Assembly (NCBI GenBank): GCA_017650305.1
Contig: JAGCFD010000040.1
Coordinates: 1-45,413, forward strand
Source: Bacteroidales bacterium
GTDB taxonomy: Bacteria; Bacteroidota; Bacteroidia; Bacteroidales; WCHB1-69
DNA: 45,413 nt
Direction: 5' to 3'
This document shows, in pieces, positions 31,306 through 45,400 of the stretch. The notes beneath the pieces are model-generated. The model saw only the letters and a list, made by a program, of their open reading frames with translations, did not search any database and was not told where the DNA came from. The translations under genes and the position numbers were made by a program. The first letter of the stretch is position 1, and every line of letters starts with the position of its first letter.

Positions 31306-33953
31306 TTCCCAAAGTCACAAAAAGAGACGAATTCAACATGGAAAGGTGTGAAATCTTGCACCTTGAAGGTCGGCTTGTCCCCTTGCAGGTTGGCCGGGTC
31401 ATAATAGACGGTTATCTTCTTGGGTTCATCAGGTCTCAAGATGAAGTAATTGTCTGAATAGCGCACCGGCATTGGTTCCTCTGTTTCCACACAAACCCCA
31501 TAATGGAGGACTTTAGACGTCAGGGTAATCTCCGCATAATCCGCATAATAGACCACCTTCTGCTGGATATCATCATGAGGAATGGACAGATCTCCCAACG
31601 GGACGAAAAAGAGTGTCCGTTCAGCATGGAGTTTTCCGTTGAGATAGAGTTGGACCTTGGCGAAGACCTGATCGGCCTTGTTGGGATAATCGGCGGCATT
31701 CAGAGACAGCACTTTCACAGCCTTGTCGCTGGGCACCTTTTGCTTCAGCGACTGCTCCTTCGTGACGGGCGTGCCATCCATCTTCAGCACTTGCCAGCGC
31801 ACCTCGCAGGAGACATCCTTGAGGCTGTCGTTGACGATATAGACATCGTTTTTGCTGTATTTTTCTTGGGAATTGACACAGAGGGTCACATTCTGATACG
31901 CATCGCGGAACTGGTAATGGAGGGCCTTCCAGCGCCCTGTATAGTCGATGGAACTCCACGAGGCCACGGGCCAGCAGTCGTTAAGTTGCCAGCAGAGGGT
32001 TCCGCGGCAGCGGTCGTGCTGGATGCGGTGGGCGTCGATGGCGCGGCGAATGCCCAGAGCCTGCACTAACTGGCTCCGGTAGGAGAACTCTTTCAGGTCC
32101 CAATAGGTATCCACCCCAAGTTCCTCCTCCATCGCTTTGCCGATGATTTCTACGCCCCGTCCGTGCTTCTGGTGATTGCGCATCACGGGAGACTTGAGAT
32201 TCTGCTGGTCGGCGGTGGCGAAGGTTCCGATGGTGCTCATGGCCGGATAGGACTGGAATCCGTACTCCGACATAAAGCGGCCCGTCTTCTCCATCCACAC
32301 GTCGAAAGGCTGCTCGCCCCACCAGACACCCCAGTAGTGGGAACATCCGTGGGTACAGCACTCTGGGTGGCCCCAGCCGAAGACCGGAGAAGAGTGAACG
32401 TACGGGGTGCCGGGAGCCCATTCCTCGACCTCCTTGGCCAAGCACTCCTCAAAGAGCTTGCTATAGTCGGCATGGAGCTTTTGGTTGGTGGCGTCGTCAT
32501 AGCCGAGGGCCGTCTGCCAACCCCAGTCCTCCAAACCGTTATGCACCTCGTTGTTGCCGCAGAAGATGGCAATACAGGGATGGTTGCGCAGGCGTTTGAG
32601 CTGGTGAATCGCCTCAAAGTCCACATTGCGCAGGAATGCCTTGTCGGCGGGATAGAGATTGCAGGCGAACATGAAGTCCTGCCACACCAAGAGGCCCAGA
32701 TCATCACATAGATTATAGAAGTCGTCGTGTTCGTAGATGCCCCCGCCCCAGACGCGGACCATATTCATATTTGCATCGCGGCAGTCGTTCAGCAGGCGGC
32801 AATAGACATCCCCGTCGGCGCACAGGGTGCCCTCATACGATGAGGCCGGGATCCAGTCGGCCCCGCGCGCGAAGAAGGGCTTGCCGTTGACTCGGAAAGC
32901 AAACGACTCGCCAATGCTGTCCTTCTCGCGAATCAGTTCAATGGTGCGCAGACCGTGCCGCACCACACACTGCTGCTCATACTGGCGGTCGTGAACTGTG
33001 ACTGAGTAGGTGTACAGATGCTGCTCGCCCATTCCGTTGGGCCACCAGAGGACAGGATTCGGAATCTTGACAGGGACTTCCACAAGATTTTCGCCGGGCT
33101 CCAGTTCCACCTTCATCTCCACTTTGGCAACCAATCCTTTATCATCGCTTGCCTCCACCGTCAGATTGACTTTATGATGGCTATGATCGAAAGAACTCAC
33201 TTCCACCAGCACCAGCGTCTGCCAGTCTTTACCTTTCACCAGGGATGGAACCGTATCATACACATACACATAATCCAGCCTCAAGTCGTTGAAGCTCTCC
33301 AGGCGCACATTCTTCCAGATGCCGCAGGTGATGAGCTTCGGGCCCCAGTCCCAACCCGACTCGTACTGGGCCTTGCGGGAGAAGACACGGTTGTCGGGCA
33401 GTTTGTACGGCAGCTGGGCCGCGGCGGTGTCTTCAAAGGGCACAGAGGGATAGAAGCGCACGATCAGTTCGTTACCCTTTTCTTTCAAAAGCTCGCTCAC
33501 AGGGAAACTCCATCTGCGGAACATATTGTTCGTCATCAGAGCATAATCCTCCTTTTCCATAGGGCGAAGCAGTTCGCCGTTCAGCCACACCTCGGCGTAG
33601 GTATCGAGGCCGTCGAAGACCAGCCGGTGGTGCTCATACGACTGTCCCTCGCCTGCGCAGTTGGCATCGAAGACAAGTCGGTAGGTCCAGGTGCTGTCAG
33701 CGACCCACTGCACGGAGTCCTCGTTGGTGCCATAGAACGGGTCTGGGATCAGGTTGTTGGCCAGCAGGTCGGTATGGATATTGCCGGGCACCGTGGCGGG
33801 GTACCACTGTCCCTGATATTGGAATTGCCAGTCGTTGCTGATACAGCCCGACTTGGAATCCAGGCTTTGAGTATGTACAGCGGGCAACTTGTCGGTATGC
33901 TTGCAGGCGCAGAGGCCGCAAAGAAGGGCGGCAAAGAGCAGGATTTTCTTCAT
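31302..33953 (-). CDS. Beta-mannosidase lipoprotein (GH2)
   Basis: Glycoside hydrolase of 883 aa that removes terminal beta-mannose, for example from N-glycan cores or mannans. A lipoprotein signal (LLCGLCAC, near Cys 17) anchors it in the envelope. The GH2 sandwich domain opens with DWQFQYQGQWYPATVPGNIHTDLL, typical of beta-mannosidases. The acid/base Glu lies in CGNNEVHNG near residue 468 and the nucleophile Glu in MSEYGFQSYP near 562. RVWGGGIYEHDDFYNLCDDLGLLVWQD is also family-typical. It follows the nitroreductase gene by 18 nt. Together with the PNGase at 22257 it could act in N-glycan use. Confidence 0.94.
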   Translation of the reverse strand: MKKILLFAALLCGLCACKHTDKLPAVHTQSLDSKSGCISNDWQFQYQGQWYPATVPGNIHTDLLANNLIPDPFYGTNEDSVQWVADSTWTYRLVFDANCAGEGQSYEHHRLVFDGLDTYAEVWLNGELLRPMEKEDYALMTNNMFRRWSFPVSELLKEKGNELIVRFYPSVPFEDTAAAQLPYKLPDNRVFSRKAQYESGWDWGPKLITCGIWKNVRLESFNDLRLDYVYVYDTVPSLVKGKDWQTLVLVEVSSFDHSHHKVNLTVEASDDKGLVAKVEMKVELEPGENLVEVPVKIPNPVLWWPNGMGEQHLYTYSVTVHDRQYEQQCVVRHGLRTIELIREKDSIGESFAFRVNGKPFFARGADWIPASSYEGTLCADGDVYCRLLNDCRDANMNMVRVWGGGIYEHDDFYNLCDDLGLLVWQDFMFACNLYPADKAFLRNVDFEAIHQLKRLRNHPCIAIFCGNNEVHNGLEDWGWQTALGYDDATNQKLHADYSKLFEECLAKEVEEWAPGTPYVHSSPVFGWGHPECCTHGCSHYWGVWWGEQPFDVWMEKTGRFMSEYGFQSYPAMSTIGTFATADQQNLKSPVMRNHQKHGRGVEIIGKAMEEELGVDTYWDLKEFSYRSQLVQALGIRRAIDAHRIQHDRCRGTLCWQLNDCWPVASWSSIDYTGRWKALHYQFRDAYQNVTLCVNSQEKYSKNDVYIVNDSLKDVSCEVRWQVLKMDGTPVTKEQSLKQKVPSDKAVKVLSLNAADYPNKADQVFAKVQLYLNGKLHAERTLFFVPLGDLSIPHDDIQQKVVYYADYAEITLTSKVLHYGVCVETEEPMPVRYSDNYFILRPDEPKKITVYYDPANLQGDKPTFKVQDFTPFHVEFVSFCDFGN

Positions 33954-33971
33954 AATGTTTGTGTTAGTGAT

Positions 33972-34736
33972 TTATAAGTCAGCAAAGAAGCCTTGTTTTT
34001 TCAATGTCTCCATCAGCACCTTGGCAAAGGCTTCATTGTCGTTTTTGGTATAGCGGTGCTTCGTAAAGACCTGGGCAAGATTCTCGCAGTCGGGGTTCTC
34101 GCGAAGGATTCCGGCCGTCTCTTCCGAATGTTCCTTTTCAGCATAAAGGGCGTCGATGCGGGCCTGGTCGTAGTCGTGATAGGTCTCGCGGTGGATCATC
34201 GCCTCCACGGGCAGCTTCTGTGTCAGGGCGGGCTTCTCCACGGGGTAGCCCATGGGGATGCAGGCTACCGGGATGACATGCTTGGGCAGCTGGAGCACCT
34301 CGATGAACTTGTCCACATTGTAGGTGATGGTGCCGAGCCAGCAGAAGCCCAGGCCGAGGGACTCTGCAGCCACGCAGGCGTTCTGGGCGGCGATGAGCGC
34401 ATCGATGACGGCCCAGTGGTAGCTTTGCATGTTGCTATAGGCCTCGGTCTCCGCGTCACGGAACTCGCAAAAGCGGTTGAAACGGTTGAAATCGGCGCAG
34501 AACGTGAGGATCAACGGGGCCTGCGTAGCCATGGGCTGGTTGAAGTGCAGCGGGGCCATCTTCCGCTTCATCGCCTCATCTTCGGTCACGATGATGCTGA
34601 AGAGCTGCATATTGCCCATGGTAGAGCCGCTACAGGCGGCCTTCAAGATCTGTTGCAGCATCTCTTCACTGATCTTTTTATCCGTATATTGACGCACGCT
34701 CACGTGGTTCTGGATGGTTTGTAATGTCTCGTTCAT
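33972..34736 (-). CDS. NADPH-dependent nitro/flavin reductase (NfsA-like)
   Basis: FMN oxidoreductase of 254 aa without a signal peptide, so cytoplasmic. It has VSVRQYTDKKISEEML (FMN binding), CSGSTMGNMQLFSIIV, a mid-region IDALIAAQNACVAAESLGLGFCWLGTI and GYPVEKPALTQKLP, then a C-terminal extension with KHRYTKNDNEAFA as in larger NfsA/FRP-type enzymes. It is distinct from the lipoprotein nitroreductase at 13202. It is first in a probable two-gene operon with the beta-mannosidase. The natural substrate is unknown. Confidence 0.9.
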   Translation of the reverse strand: MNETLQTIQNHVSVRQYTDKKISEEMLQQILKAACSGSTMGNMQLFSIIVTEDEAMKRKMAPLHFNQPMATQAPLILTFCADFNRFNRFCEFRDAETEAYSNMQSYHWAVIDALIAAQNACVAAESLGLGFCWLGTITYNVDKFIEVLQLPKHVIPVACIPMGYPVEKPALTQKLPVEAMIHRETYHDYDQARIDALYAEKEHSEETAGILRENPDCENLAQVFTKHRYTKNDNEAFAKVLMETLKKQGFFADL

Positions 34737-34829
34737 AGGTATTGTTCTATTGGATAATTAGTTTTGTAGCACATCGAGAAAAATCCAAACATCTAATTTT
34801 CAAGAAGTAAGATTTTCCTCTTGCATCTG

Positions 34830-34837
34830 CAAAAATA
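34830..34837 (-). promoter_or_regulatory. -7 promoter element for the nitroreductase-mannosidase operon
   Basis: CAAAAATA on the plus strand is TATTTTTG on the minus strand, 94 nt upstream of the ATG at 34736. No clear -33 box at the expected spacing. Confidence 0.45.
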
Positions 34838-34880
34838 ATAAAAAACAAAGAATAAAACGGTCTCAAAGCTTGATCCCGAT

Positions 34881-36278
34881 TTAGTCGCGAACACATCGCA
34901 CGGAAAAAGCATAGTCCTTCCCAGAATCAATAGCCACAGACATATTGGAATTATTGTAATTCAGGTCCCGGGTCAGCACATGATTATTGCAGGTTTCCGT
35001 ACAACTCCAGAAGCCAGCTTTCTGTCCAAGTCCATAGTAGTACAGGGTGCTATATAAGCACTCGCCTGCCGGGAGTGCCGTAAAGCCTGTGACATTGTTA
35101 TGGGTGGGGTCATTACCGGGATAACAATTGTTAGTACCTGCACTTTGCCACAAGATGGGGGCTGCCAAGGACTTGGTCACACATCCGTACAGACCTCCCA
35201 CATAGCTTTTCAGCTGCTCCCATTCCGCATCACTCGGCAGATGCCAACCTACAGGGCAGATACCCCGCACGCCAGACGGATTCAAATCGCTGGTAAAGGG
35301 AGAGCCATAAATAATGGCAGGGAAGTTATAGACATAGCCATAGGTGGCTACATTACTGGTGTCGAAGTTGGGGGCATAACGATAGGGCGTTGACTGGTCA
35401 AGTTCCGTACCAATGGGAATGAGGGTGCCATCAGGATAGCTGGTGGTACGCAAATTCTCCTTCATCCAACACTGGTTACCAATCTGAACCGTATTGTACA
35501 CATTACCCTCATGATCCGTTACAGTCGGGAAACGCTTACAAGGATAGCCATCATTAAAACCTGGTTGAAAAGCGAAATAGAGTTTGATAGTCGTAAAACA
35601 CGACCATTGTTCCACCGTGGTCACCCTCACCATCTCCTCACCATTAATCATGGCAAAGGCCTCATATTCCATCGAATCTCCAGCATTAAACGGCCCGGGC
35701 GTATGTCCTTTAGGATTTGACACCTCATAGATATCCATCGTTGGCTTCTCTTCATTACCCCTGTATTGGATTTCATTCTTTCCTCCATTGCCCTGGTTCA
35801 CTAATTTCACAGAAGCTGTTCTACCATTCTGACGCGCCGTGAGAAAATACACGCCCGTTGAAGCTAGCGAGATGTTCCATTGATAAACACCCGGTTGCAG
35901 CAAGCCCTCATGTGAAGAAGCAACCATGCGCCCTGTGATATCGGTAATGTCCACCATCACATCGCCCTCGTCTCCCACTGCCAAGCTTGCCATTGAAGAA
36001 CCTTGGAATGGATTTGGATAATTGTTAGTCCATTGCAAAGAAGACGGCTGCCATGCATCCAAATCCTCTACGGAGGATGGATGGAAAGAAATGGTCAATG
36101 TGGTGTCCGGATATTGTAGAGTCTCCTGCCAGCCTCTTGTCAGATTTTTGACAATCAGATGATCAAGTTTCACGAATTTGTCAGTGGTATCACGACCAGT
36201 GAAACGTAAAATCGCCACCTGTGCAAACATGGCAGATGACATTAAGAGCAGTAAAAGAGAAAAGAGAATCTTCTTCAT
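34881..36278 (-). CDS. Secreted FISUMP-domain protein, paralogue of the 357-1775 gene
   Basis: Exported protein of 465 aa with a signal peptide (ending SAMFAQ). It is collinear with the protein at 357-1775: N-terminal VAILRFTGRDTTDKFVKLD, then an internal T9SS-tail-like module at about 85-165 (NNYPNPFQGSS, DITDITGRMV, STGVYFLTARQNGRTASVKLVNQGNGG in parts). The FISUMP domain at about 245-465 has DHEGNVYNTVQIGNQCW, GICPVGWHLPSDAEW, GFTALPAGE and a closing FSVRC. The two copies share order and many motifs but differ widely in sequence, so the duplication is old. Function unknown. The upstream 191 nt hold no clear promoter motif. Confidence 0.88.
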   Translation of the reverse strand: MKKILFSLLLLLMSSAMFAQVAILRFTGRDTTDKFVKLDHLIVKNLTRGWQETLQYPDTTLTISFHPSSVEDLDAWQPSSLQWTNNYPNPFQGSSMASLAVGDEGDVMVDITDITGRMVASSHEGLLQPGVYQWNISLASTGVYFLTARQNGRTASVKLVNQGNGGKNEIQYRGNEEKPTMDIYEVSNPKGHTPGPFNAGDSMEYEAFAMINGEEMVRVTTVEQWSCFTTIKLYFAFQPGFNDGYPCKRFPTVTDHEGNVYNTVQIGNQCWMKENLRTTSYPDGTLIPIGTELDQSTPYRYAPNFDTSNVATYGYVYNFPAIIYGSPFTSDLNPSGVRGICPVGWHLPSDAEWEQLKSYVGGLYGCVTKSLAAPILWQSAGTNNCYPGNDPTHNNVTGFTALPAGECLYSTLYYYGLGQKAGFWSCTETCNNHVLTRDLNYNNSNMSVAIDSGKDYAFSVRCVRD

Positions 36279-36469
36279 ATCAATATTTTAGGGTTTACAT
36301 TATGTCATCAGTTCCAGTAATGCCAGTTATAAAGGAGATGACAGATCGTTGAAATCTCAGATCACATTTTTTTAGACGAATAACGACTCAGATTATTGCA
36401 CTTTTTCTTCGATTTAATGAATATAAACCCTGATTCCTAACTATTTCACACTACATTCTCAGAGCACAT

Positions 36470-37165
36470 CTACCTTTGTACGAAGCACTCCGCCGAGGTA
36501 TTGGTGGTCAGAAACTGCACAACCGCATAACCGTCAAAATACACTTCATACAAATCAACCCGTTCTTTCAAAACATCATTAGAAGCCTGAAGCAGATAAT
36601 CCGTAGCTTCCTTGTATTGAAACCATATCGGATACTCTTCCCAATCGATATTCTGCGACAAATAACGATTGTCTTTCACAAAATAGGCGCCCCAAAATTC
36701 GCCTTTCTCGTATTCACCAATGGATTCGATTGGACCAATTTCATCGTAAGAGAGGAATCCATAGACCTCATTCGGCTTATCAATTCTGTTAAGAGCATCA
36801 TCATGAGTAGGATACATTTCCGTAAATAAAGGCTGATGTCTATATTCATGTAACAAAGAGCCCGTCTGGCCGTCCCGAATCTCTATCCGGGAAGGCAACA
36901 CATAATCCACAATCACCTTCGCCTCACCTGGTTGAATTTCAATAGGATCACCACAAGCTTTTTCATCGTGGGTAGTCCATGCAGTATCATCGTCAAAGGG
37001 AATATAATACGCTTGCACACTAATGGAATAGTCTAAGGTATTCTGCAAATATGTAACAAAAGAGAAGGGAGTATTTGTATGCTCCCGAGGAAAAATACAT
37101 CCACGGTTACAGGAAGTGCCCAATATGGCCATAATAACGAAAATTAACAAGAAGTATCTTTTCAT
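36470..37165 (-). CDS. Lipoprotein of unknown function
   Basis: Protein of 231 aa with a lipoprotein signal (ILGTSC, Cys 19). The mature part opens with a second Cys (NRGCIF). Residues about 30-110 read as a beta-rich domain (FVTYLQNTLDYSISVQAYYI, VIVDYVLPSRIEIRD). No family is recognised. It is separated from the LpxL gene by 56 nt containing a small hairpin, and from the FISUMP gene by 191 nt, so it may be transcribed alone. Confidence 0.72.
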   Translation of the reverse strand: MKRYFLLIFVIMAILGTSCNRGCIFPREHTNTPFSFVTYLQNTLDYSISVQAYYIPFDDDTAWTTHDEKACGDPIEIQPGEAKVIVDYVLPSRIEIRDGQTGSLLHEYRHQPLFTEMYPTHDDALNRIDKPNEVYGFLSYDEIGPIESIGEYEKGEFWGAYFVKDNRYLSQNIDWEEYPIWFQYKEATDYLLQASNDVLKERVDLYEVYFDGYAVVQFLTTNTSAECFVQR

Positions 37166-37198
37166 GATAAAAAACTTTAATAGTTAATAATATATTAT

Positions 37199-37219
37199 GG
37201 AAGACATACAGGGTCTTCC
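37199..37219 (-). terminator. Possible hairpin after the LpxL/HtrB gene
   Basis: GGAAGAC (37199-37205) pairs with GTCTTCC (37213-37219) around a 7-nt loop, right after the LpxL stop on the minus strand. It is followed by an AT-rich run without a clear U-tract, so a terminator is only possible. Confidence 0.4.
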
Positions 37220-37221
37220 TC

Positions 37222-38091
37222 TTACGCCCCAAACTTGAACTTCCACCGCCGATGGCTCCACAGCCAGTAGGCCGGTTCCTGACGAATGGTATGCTCCAGC
37301 AGCTGCACATATTGCTCTGTAATGGCATATTGCTCTTCCTGCTGGGGTTGCTCGGTGATGAGTTGCAACTCGACTCGGTATCGGCCCAACCGTTCTTTGA
37401 CAACCTGATAGTAGAGCACAGGCATGTCGTATTTGCGGGCGAAGTGCTCCGGCCCGTAGATAAAGCCGGTCTTCTGATGCAGGAAGTCCGTGACATAGCA
37501 GCGGTGCTTGTCATTAGGCGACTGGTCTGCCAGCATCATGAAGGCTGCCGGTGCGCCCTCTGCATAGCGGGCGAATGTGTCGCGCACGGTGTCGGCAAAG
37601 ACCACCTCCGTGCCATAGCGGGTGCGGGCGCGGTTCACCAACTTCTCAAAGACCTTGTCGCTGTTGGCCTTCCCCACCCCCACGCCATGATGCTGGAACA
37701 TGCCGTCCAACGCGATGATCATCCACTCCCAGTCGTTGTAGTGCGACGACATCAGGATCACGCTCTTCCCCTGCTCGTAATAGCGGTTCACCAACTCGGG
37801 ATTGGCACAATAGTAGCGATATTTCAACATCCATTTCGGCAAGGTCAGCATCTTGATCATCTCTACGGCTATCTGGGACAGATGCCAGTAGTAGCGGTTT
37901 CTGAGACGACGTAATTCAGCAGGTGTTTTCTCAGGGAAGGCCTTCCGGAGATTTTCCGCCACCACCTTTCTTCTATAATGGACCACATGGTTAACCACCA
38001 AATATACGGGAACTGCCAACAGATAGAGCAGCGCCATCGGCAATAACGACAGCGGATAGCAGATAAACCATATAAAGAAGTAGGTTAACAT
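37222..38091 (-). CDS. Lysophospholipid/lipid A acyltransferase (LpxL/HtrB family)
   Basis: Inner-membrane enzyme that adds a secondary acyl chain to lipid A or a related lipid. From ATG 38091 it is 289 aa; an in-frame TTG at 38136 would overlap the upstream gene and is less likely. It opens with the usual hydrophobic FFIWFICYPLSLLPMALLYLL-type anchor. YRRKVVAENLRKAFPEK is typical. The catalytic HX4E motif is in SSHYNDWE. A positively charged WSHRRWKFKF ends the protein. It is last in the operon with M3 peptidase, ligA and the HAD fusion. Confidence 0.9.
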   Translation of the reverse strand: MLTYFFIWFICYPLSLLPMALLYLLAVPVYLVVNHVVHYRRKVVAENLRKAFPEKTPAELRRLRNRYYWHLSQIAVEMIKMLTLPKWMLKYRYYCANPELVNRYYEQGKSVILMSSHYNDWEWMIIALDGMFQHHGVGVGKANSDKVFEKLVNRARTRYGTEVVFADTVRDTFARYAEGAPAAFMMLADQSPNDKHRCYVTDFLHQKTGFIYGPEHFARKYDMPVLYYQVVKERLGRYRVELQLITEQPQQEEQYAITEQYVQLLEHTIRQEPAYWLWSHRRWKFKFGA

Positions 38092-38107
38092 AATCCTTGC
38101 AACATCT

Positions 38108-43438
<5,331 letters not shown>

Positions 43439-43460
43439 ATCGGATAATATTTAGAAAGTG

Positions 43461-43468
43461 CAAAGATA
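43461..43468 (-). promoter_or_regulatory. -7 promoter element for the M3-ligA-HAD-LpxL operon
   Basis: CAAAGATA reads TATCTTTG on the minus strand, 22 nt upstream of the M3 ATG at 43438 and after the msrA stop. It supports a new transcription unit here. Confidence 0.55.
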
Positions 43469-43501
43469 CACAAAAACAGCCACCCTTTGACACGCCAACC
43501 C

Positions 43502-44017
43502 CTACTTTTTCATCTTGGCATTCTTGGCAAAGAGAAAGAGTTCCTGAGGCAGATGACAATAGCCGTCAGGATGCTTGTCCAGATAGTCTTGATGATATCC
43601 ATCGGCGGGGAAATAGTTACGCAAAGGCTCCATTTCAGTCACGATGGGCAAGTCATAATCCTGCTGTTTCCGCTTGAAGAAATCGCGAATCAAGGGAAGT
43701 TCCTGCTCATCGGTGTAATAGACGCCTGTGCGATAGCGCGTACCCACATCGTGCCCTTGCTGATTCAGCATGGTCGGGTCGATGGCGTGGAAGAACATGT
43801 CCAACAGAAACGACAGGTCCAATTGCTCTGCGTCATAGACCACCTTGACGGTCTCAGCGAAGCCCGTAGTGTCGGTATAGACCTCTTCGTATGTTGGGTT
43901 TTCGGTGTCGCCATTGGCAAAGCCCGTTTCTGTTTCGAGTACGCCTTCCAGCTGTTTAAAAAAATGTTGCGTGCCCCAAAAGCATCCGCCGGCAAAATAG
44001 ATCTCTTTTCTTTTCAT
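43502..44017 (-). CDS. msrA: Peptide methionine-(S)-S-oxide reductase MsrA
   Basis: Repairs oxidised methionine, 171 aa. The active-site GCFWG (Cys 12) is at the N-terminus, followed by GDTENPTYEEVYTDTTGFAETVKVVYD and PTMLNQQGHDVGTRYRTGVYY, all canonical. A second Cys in DGYCHL near 151 can resolve the disulfide. No signal peptide, so cytoplasmic, and no fused MsrB domain. It follows the HD-domain gene by 27 nt and may be cotranscribed with it. Confidence 0.97.
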   Translation of the reverse strand: MKRKEIYFAGGCFWGTQHFFKQLEGVLETETGFANGDTENPTYEEVYTDTTGFAETVKVVYDAEQLDLSFLLDMFFHAIDPTMLNQQGHDVGTRYRTGVYYTDEQELPLIRDFFKRKQQDYDLPIVTEMEPLRNYFPADGYHQDYLDKHPDGYCHLPQELFLFAKNAKMKK

Positions 44018-44044
44018 ATTCTTAAAAATGATATAACCATATTA

Positions 44045-45025
44045 TTATTCGCCCCATATCTCTTCTTCAAAAGAGTTTCCCAGGAAGCGTTGCATCTCCT
44101 CATGCACGGTTTGAGACAGATCTGCCACACGACCTTTATCGCGCACCATCGGGTTTATATAGCGCTTTTTGGCCGCGATCACCCTACTCTTCTCAGGATG
44201 CGAGCCCTTATGCATCTTTCGCAATGCTCGGAACACCCGCCAGTCATTAGCCGCCAACAAGTCTGCCTCCAACTTACTGACAACCTCAGGCTCAGTCAGA
44301 TAGAGATCGGATTGGGTTATGACTCCGCGATTGATGTGTTTGCGCAGTAGTTCTGCCAACATCTGCATCGCATAACGGTCCTCGTCTGACACGTACACGC
44401 GAGACATGTGGAGAGCGGCATGGGCAAATGCCTCCGCAGTCGCGAAGTCGTCAAACATCAGCTCATCCTCCCCCACTTCATTCTTCCCGACTACCAGATG
44501 ATCATACCACTCTTGAATGGTCGCCCCTGGTGCCAGCCGATAGTTCAGCACATTACCCAGCGTATATTCCAGTCTGTCGGCAGAAAGTCGCGGCGTGTCA
44601 TTGTCGGCAATCGGGTACAGGTGATAGTCAGACACTTCTTCCAGATGAATACCTAACCTCGACAATGCTGCCATCAGCTCAGGGGAATTGGCTATGACCT
44701 TCTCGGTCGCATCTTCCGTGGACTCTTGCTTCAGATGATCTCCATTCAGAAAATCGACCACATGGGCAAACACCGGTGTGGATATATCATGCAAGAGGGC
44801 GGCCACAGCCTGACGTACGTCATGGGTGAAGTGCCACACGATGAGAGCGCAGCCGACACTGTGGTCGTATCGGGAGCTGTAGTCCAGTCCTTCAAACATC
44901 GGGAAGGAGGTGTACTCACAGCCGCAATTCATCCCCACGTGCTGCAAGCGGACCATCGCCGGCGCCTCCGTCAACGGCTGCATAAAAGGTGGAATATCAG
45001 GATTATATATCTTCCAAAGATTCAT
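44045..45025 (-). CDS. HD-domain phosphohydrolase-like protein
   Basis: Cytoplasmic protein of 326 aa with an HD-superfamily pattern: RYDHSVGCALIVWH (first His), then AALLHDISTPVFAHVVDFL (HD pair) and a later SADRLEYTLGN supplying the final Asp. This resembles dNTPase/nucleotidase-type HD proteins, but the substrate cannot be read. The start MNLWKIYNP follows a -7 motif at 45072-45079. It is probably cotranscribed with msrA. Confidence 0.83.
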   Translation of the reverse strand: MNLWKIYNPDIPPFMQPLTEAPAMVRLQHVGMNCGCEYTSFPMFEGLDYSSRYDHSVGCALIVWHFTHDVRQAVAALLHDISTPVFAHVVDFLNGDHLKQESTEDATEKVIANSPELMAALSRLGIHLEEVSDYHLYPIADNDTPRLSADRLEYTLGNVLNYRLAPGATIQEWYDHLVVGKNEVGEDELMFDDFATAEAFAHAALHMSRVYVSDEDRYAMQMLAELLRKHINRGVITQSDLYLTEPEVVSKLEADLLAANDWRVFRALRKMHKGSHPEKSRVIAAKKRYINPMVRDKGRVADLSQTVHEEMQRFLGNSFEEEIWGE

Positions 45026-45071
45026 ATATTCAAATACTTACAAATTAAAGGAGCCCTTTGGACTATGTTTG

Positions 45072-45079
45072 CAAAGATA
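45072..45079 (-). promoter_or_regulatory. -7 promoter element for the HD-msrA genes
   Basis: CAAAGATA is TATCTTTG on the minus strand, 46 nt upstream of the ATG at 45025. No -33 box was recognised. Confidence 0.5.
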
Positions 45080-45177
45080 GTATTTTTAGGGAAATGAGGA
45101 TTGGATAACTTTGACGGTGTTCCCTTTCAATCCAAACGTCACTGCTCATAAATTCATAAAATCATAATTTTAGGTGA

Positions 45178-45197
45178 TTATATACATGATGGCACAA
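45178..45197 (-). repeat. 20-nt dispersed element, right copy
   Basis: Exact reverse complement of positions 233-252. On the minus strand it points to the HD-domain gene, 153 nt downstream. Confidence 0.8.
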
Positions 45198-45378
45198 ATA
45201 TGATTGTGAAAACAGAACCTCTTTATTTGAGAGTGTTATGCAAAGAGCGGATATCGAGCCTTACGGTAAGCATCAGTCTATCAGACAATTATAGTCTTTA
45301 ACTTTTCTCTTGATAGAAAAGTTACAAAAGATCAAGCCGACATGAATGCCGCCCGCTCTGTCCGCCCTCTGACAGCGG

Positions 45379-45400
45379 CGGCAAACGTGAACAAAAATGC
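45379..45400 (+). repeat. 22-nt terminal direct repeat, right copy
   Basis: Identical and in the same orientation as positions 1-22. It ends 13 nt before the end of the window. Confidence 0.85.

Noticed and set aside
33018-33977. Plus-strand open frame of 319 codons opposite the beta-mannosidase
   Set aside because: It is antisense to a full-length GH2 gene with intact active-site motifs, and no recognisable family is encoded.
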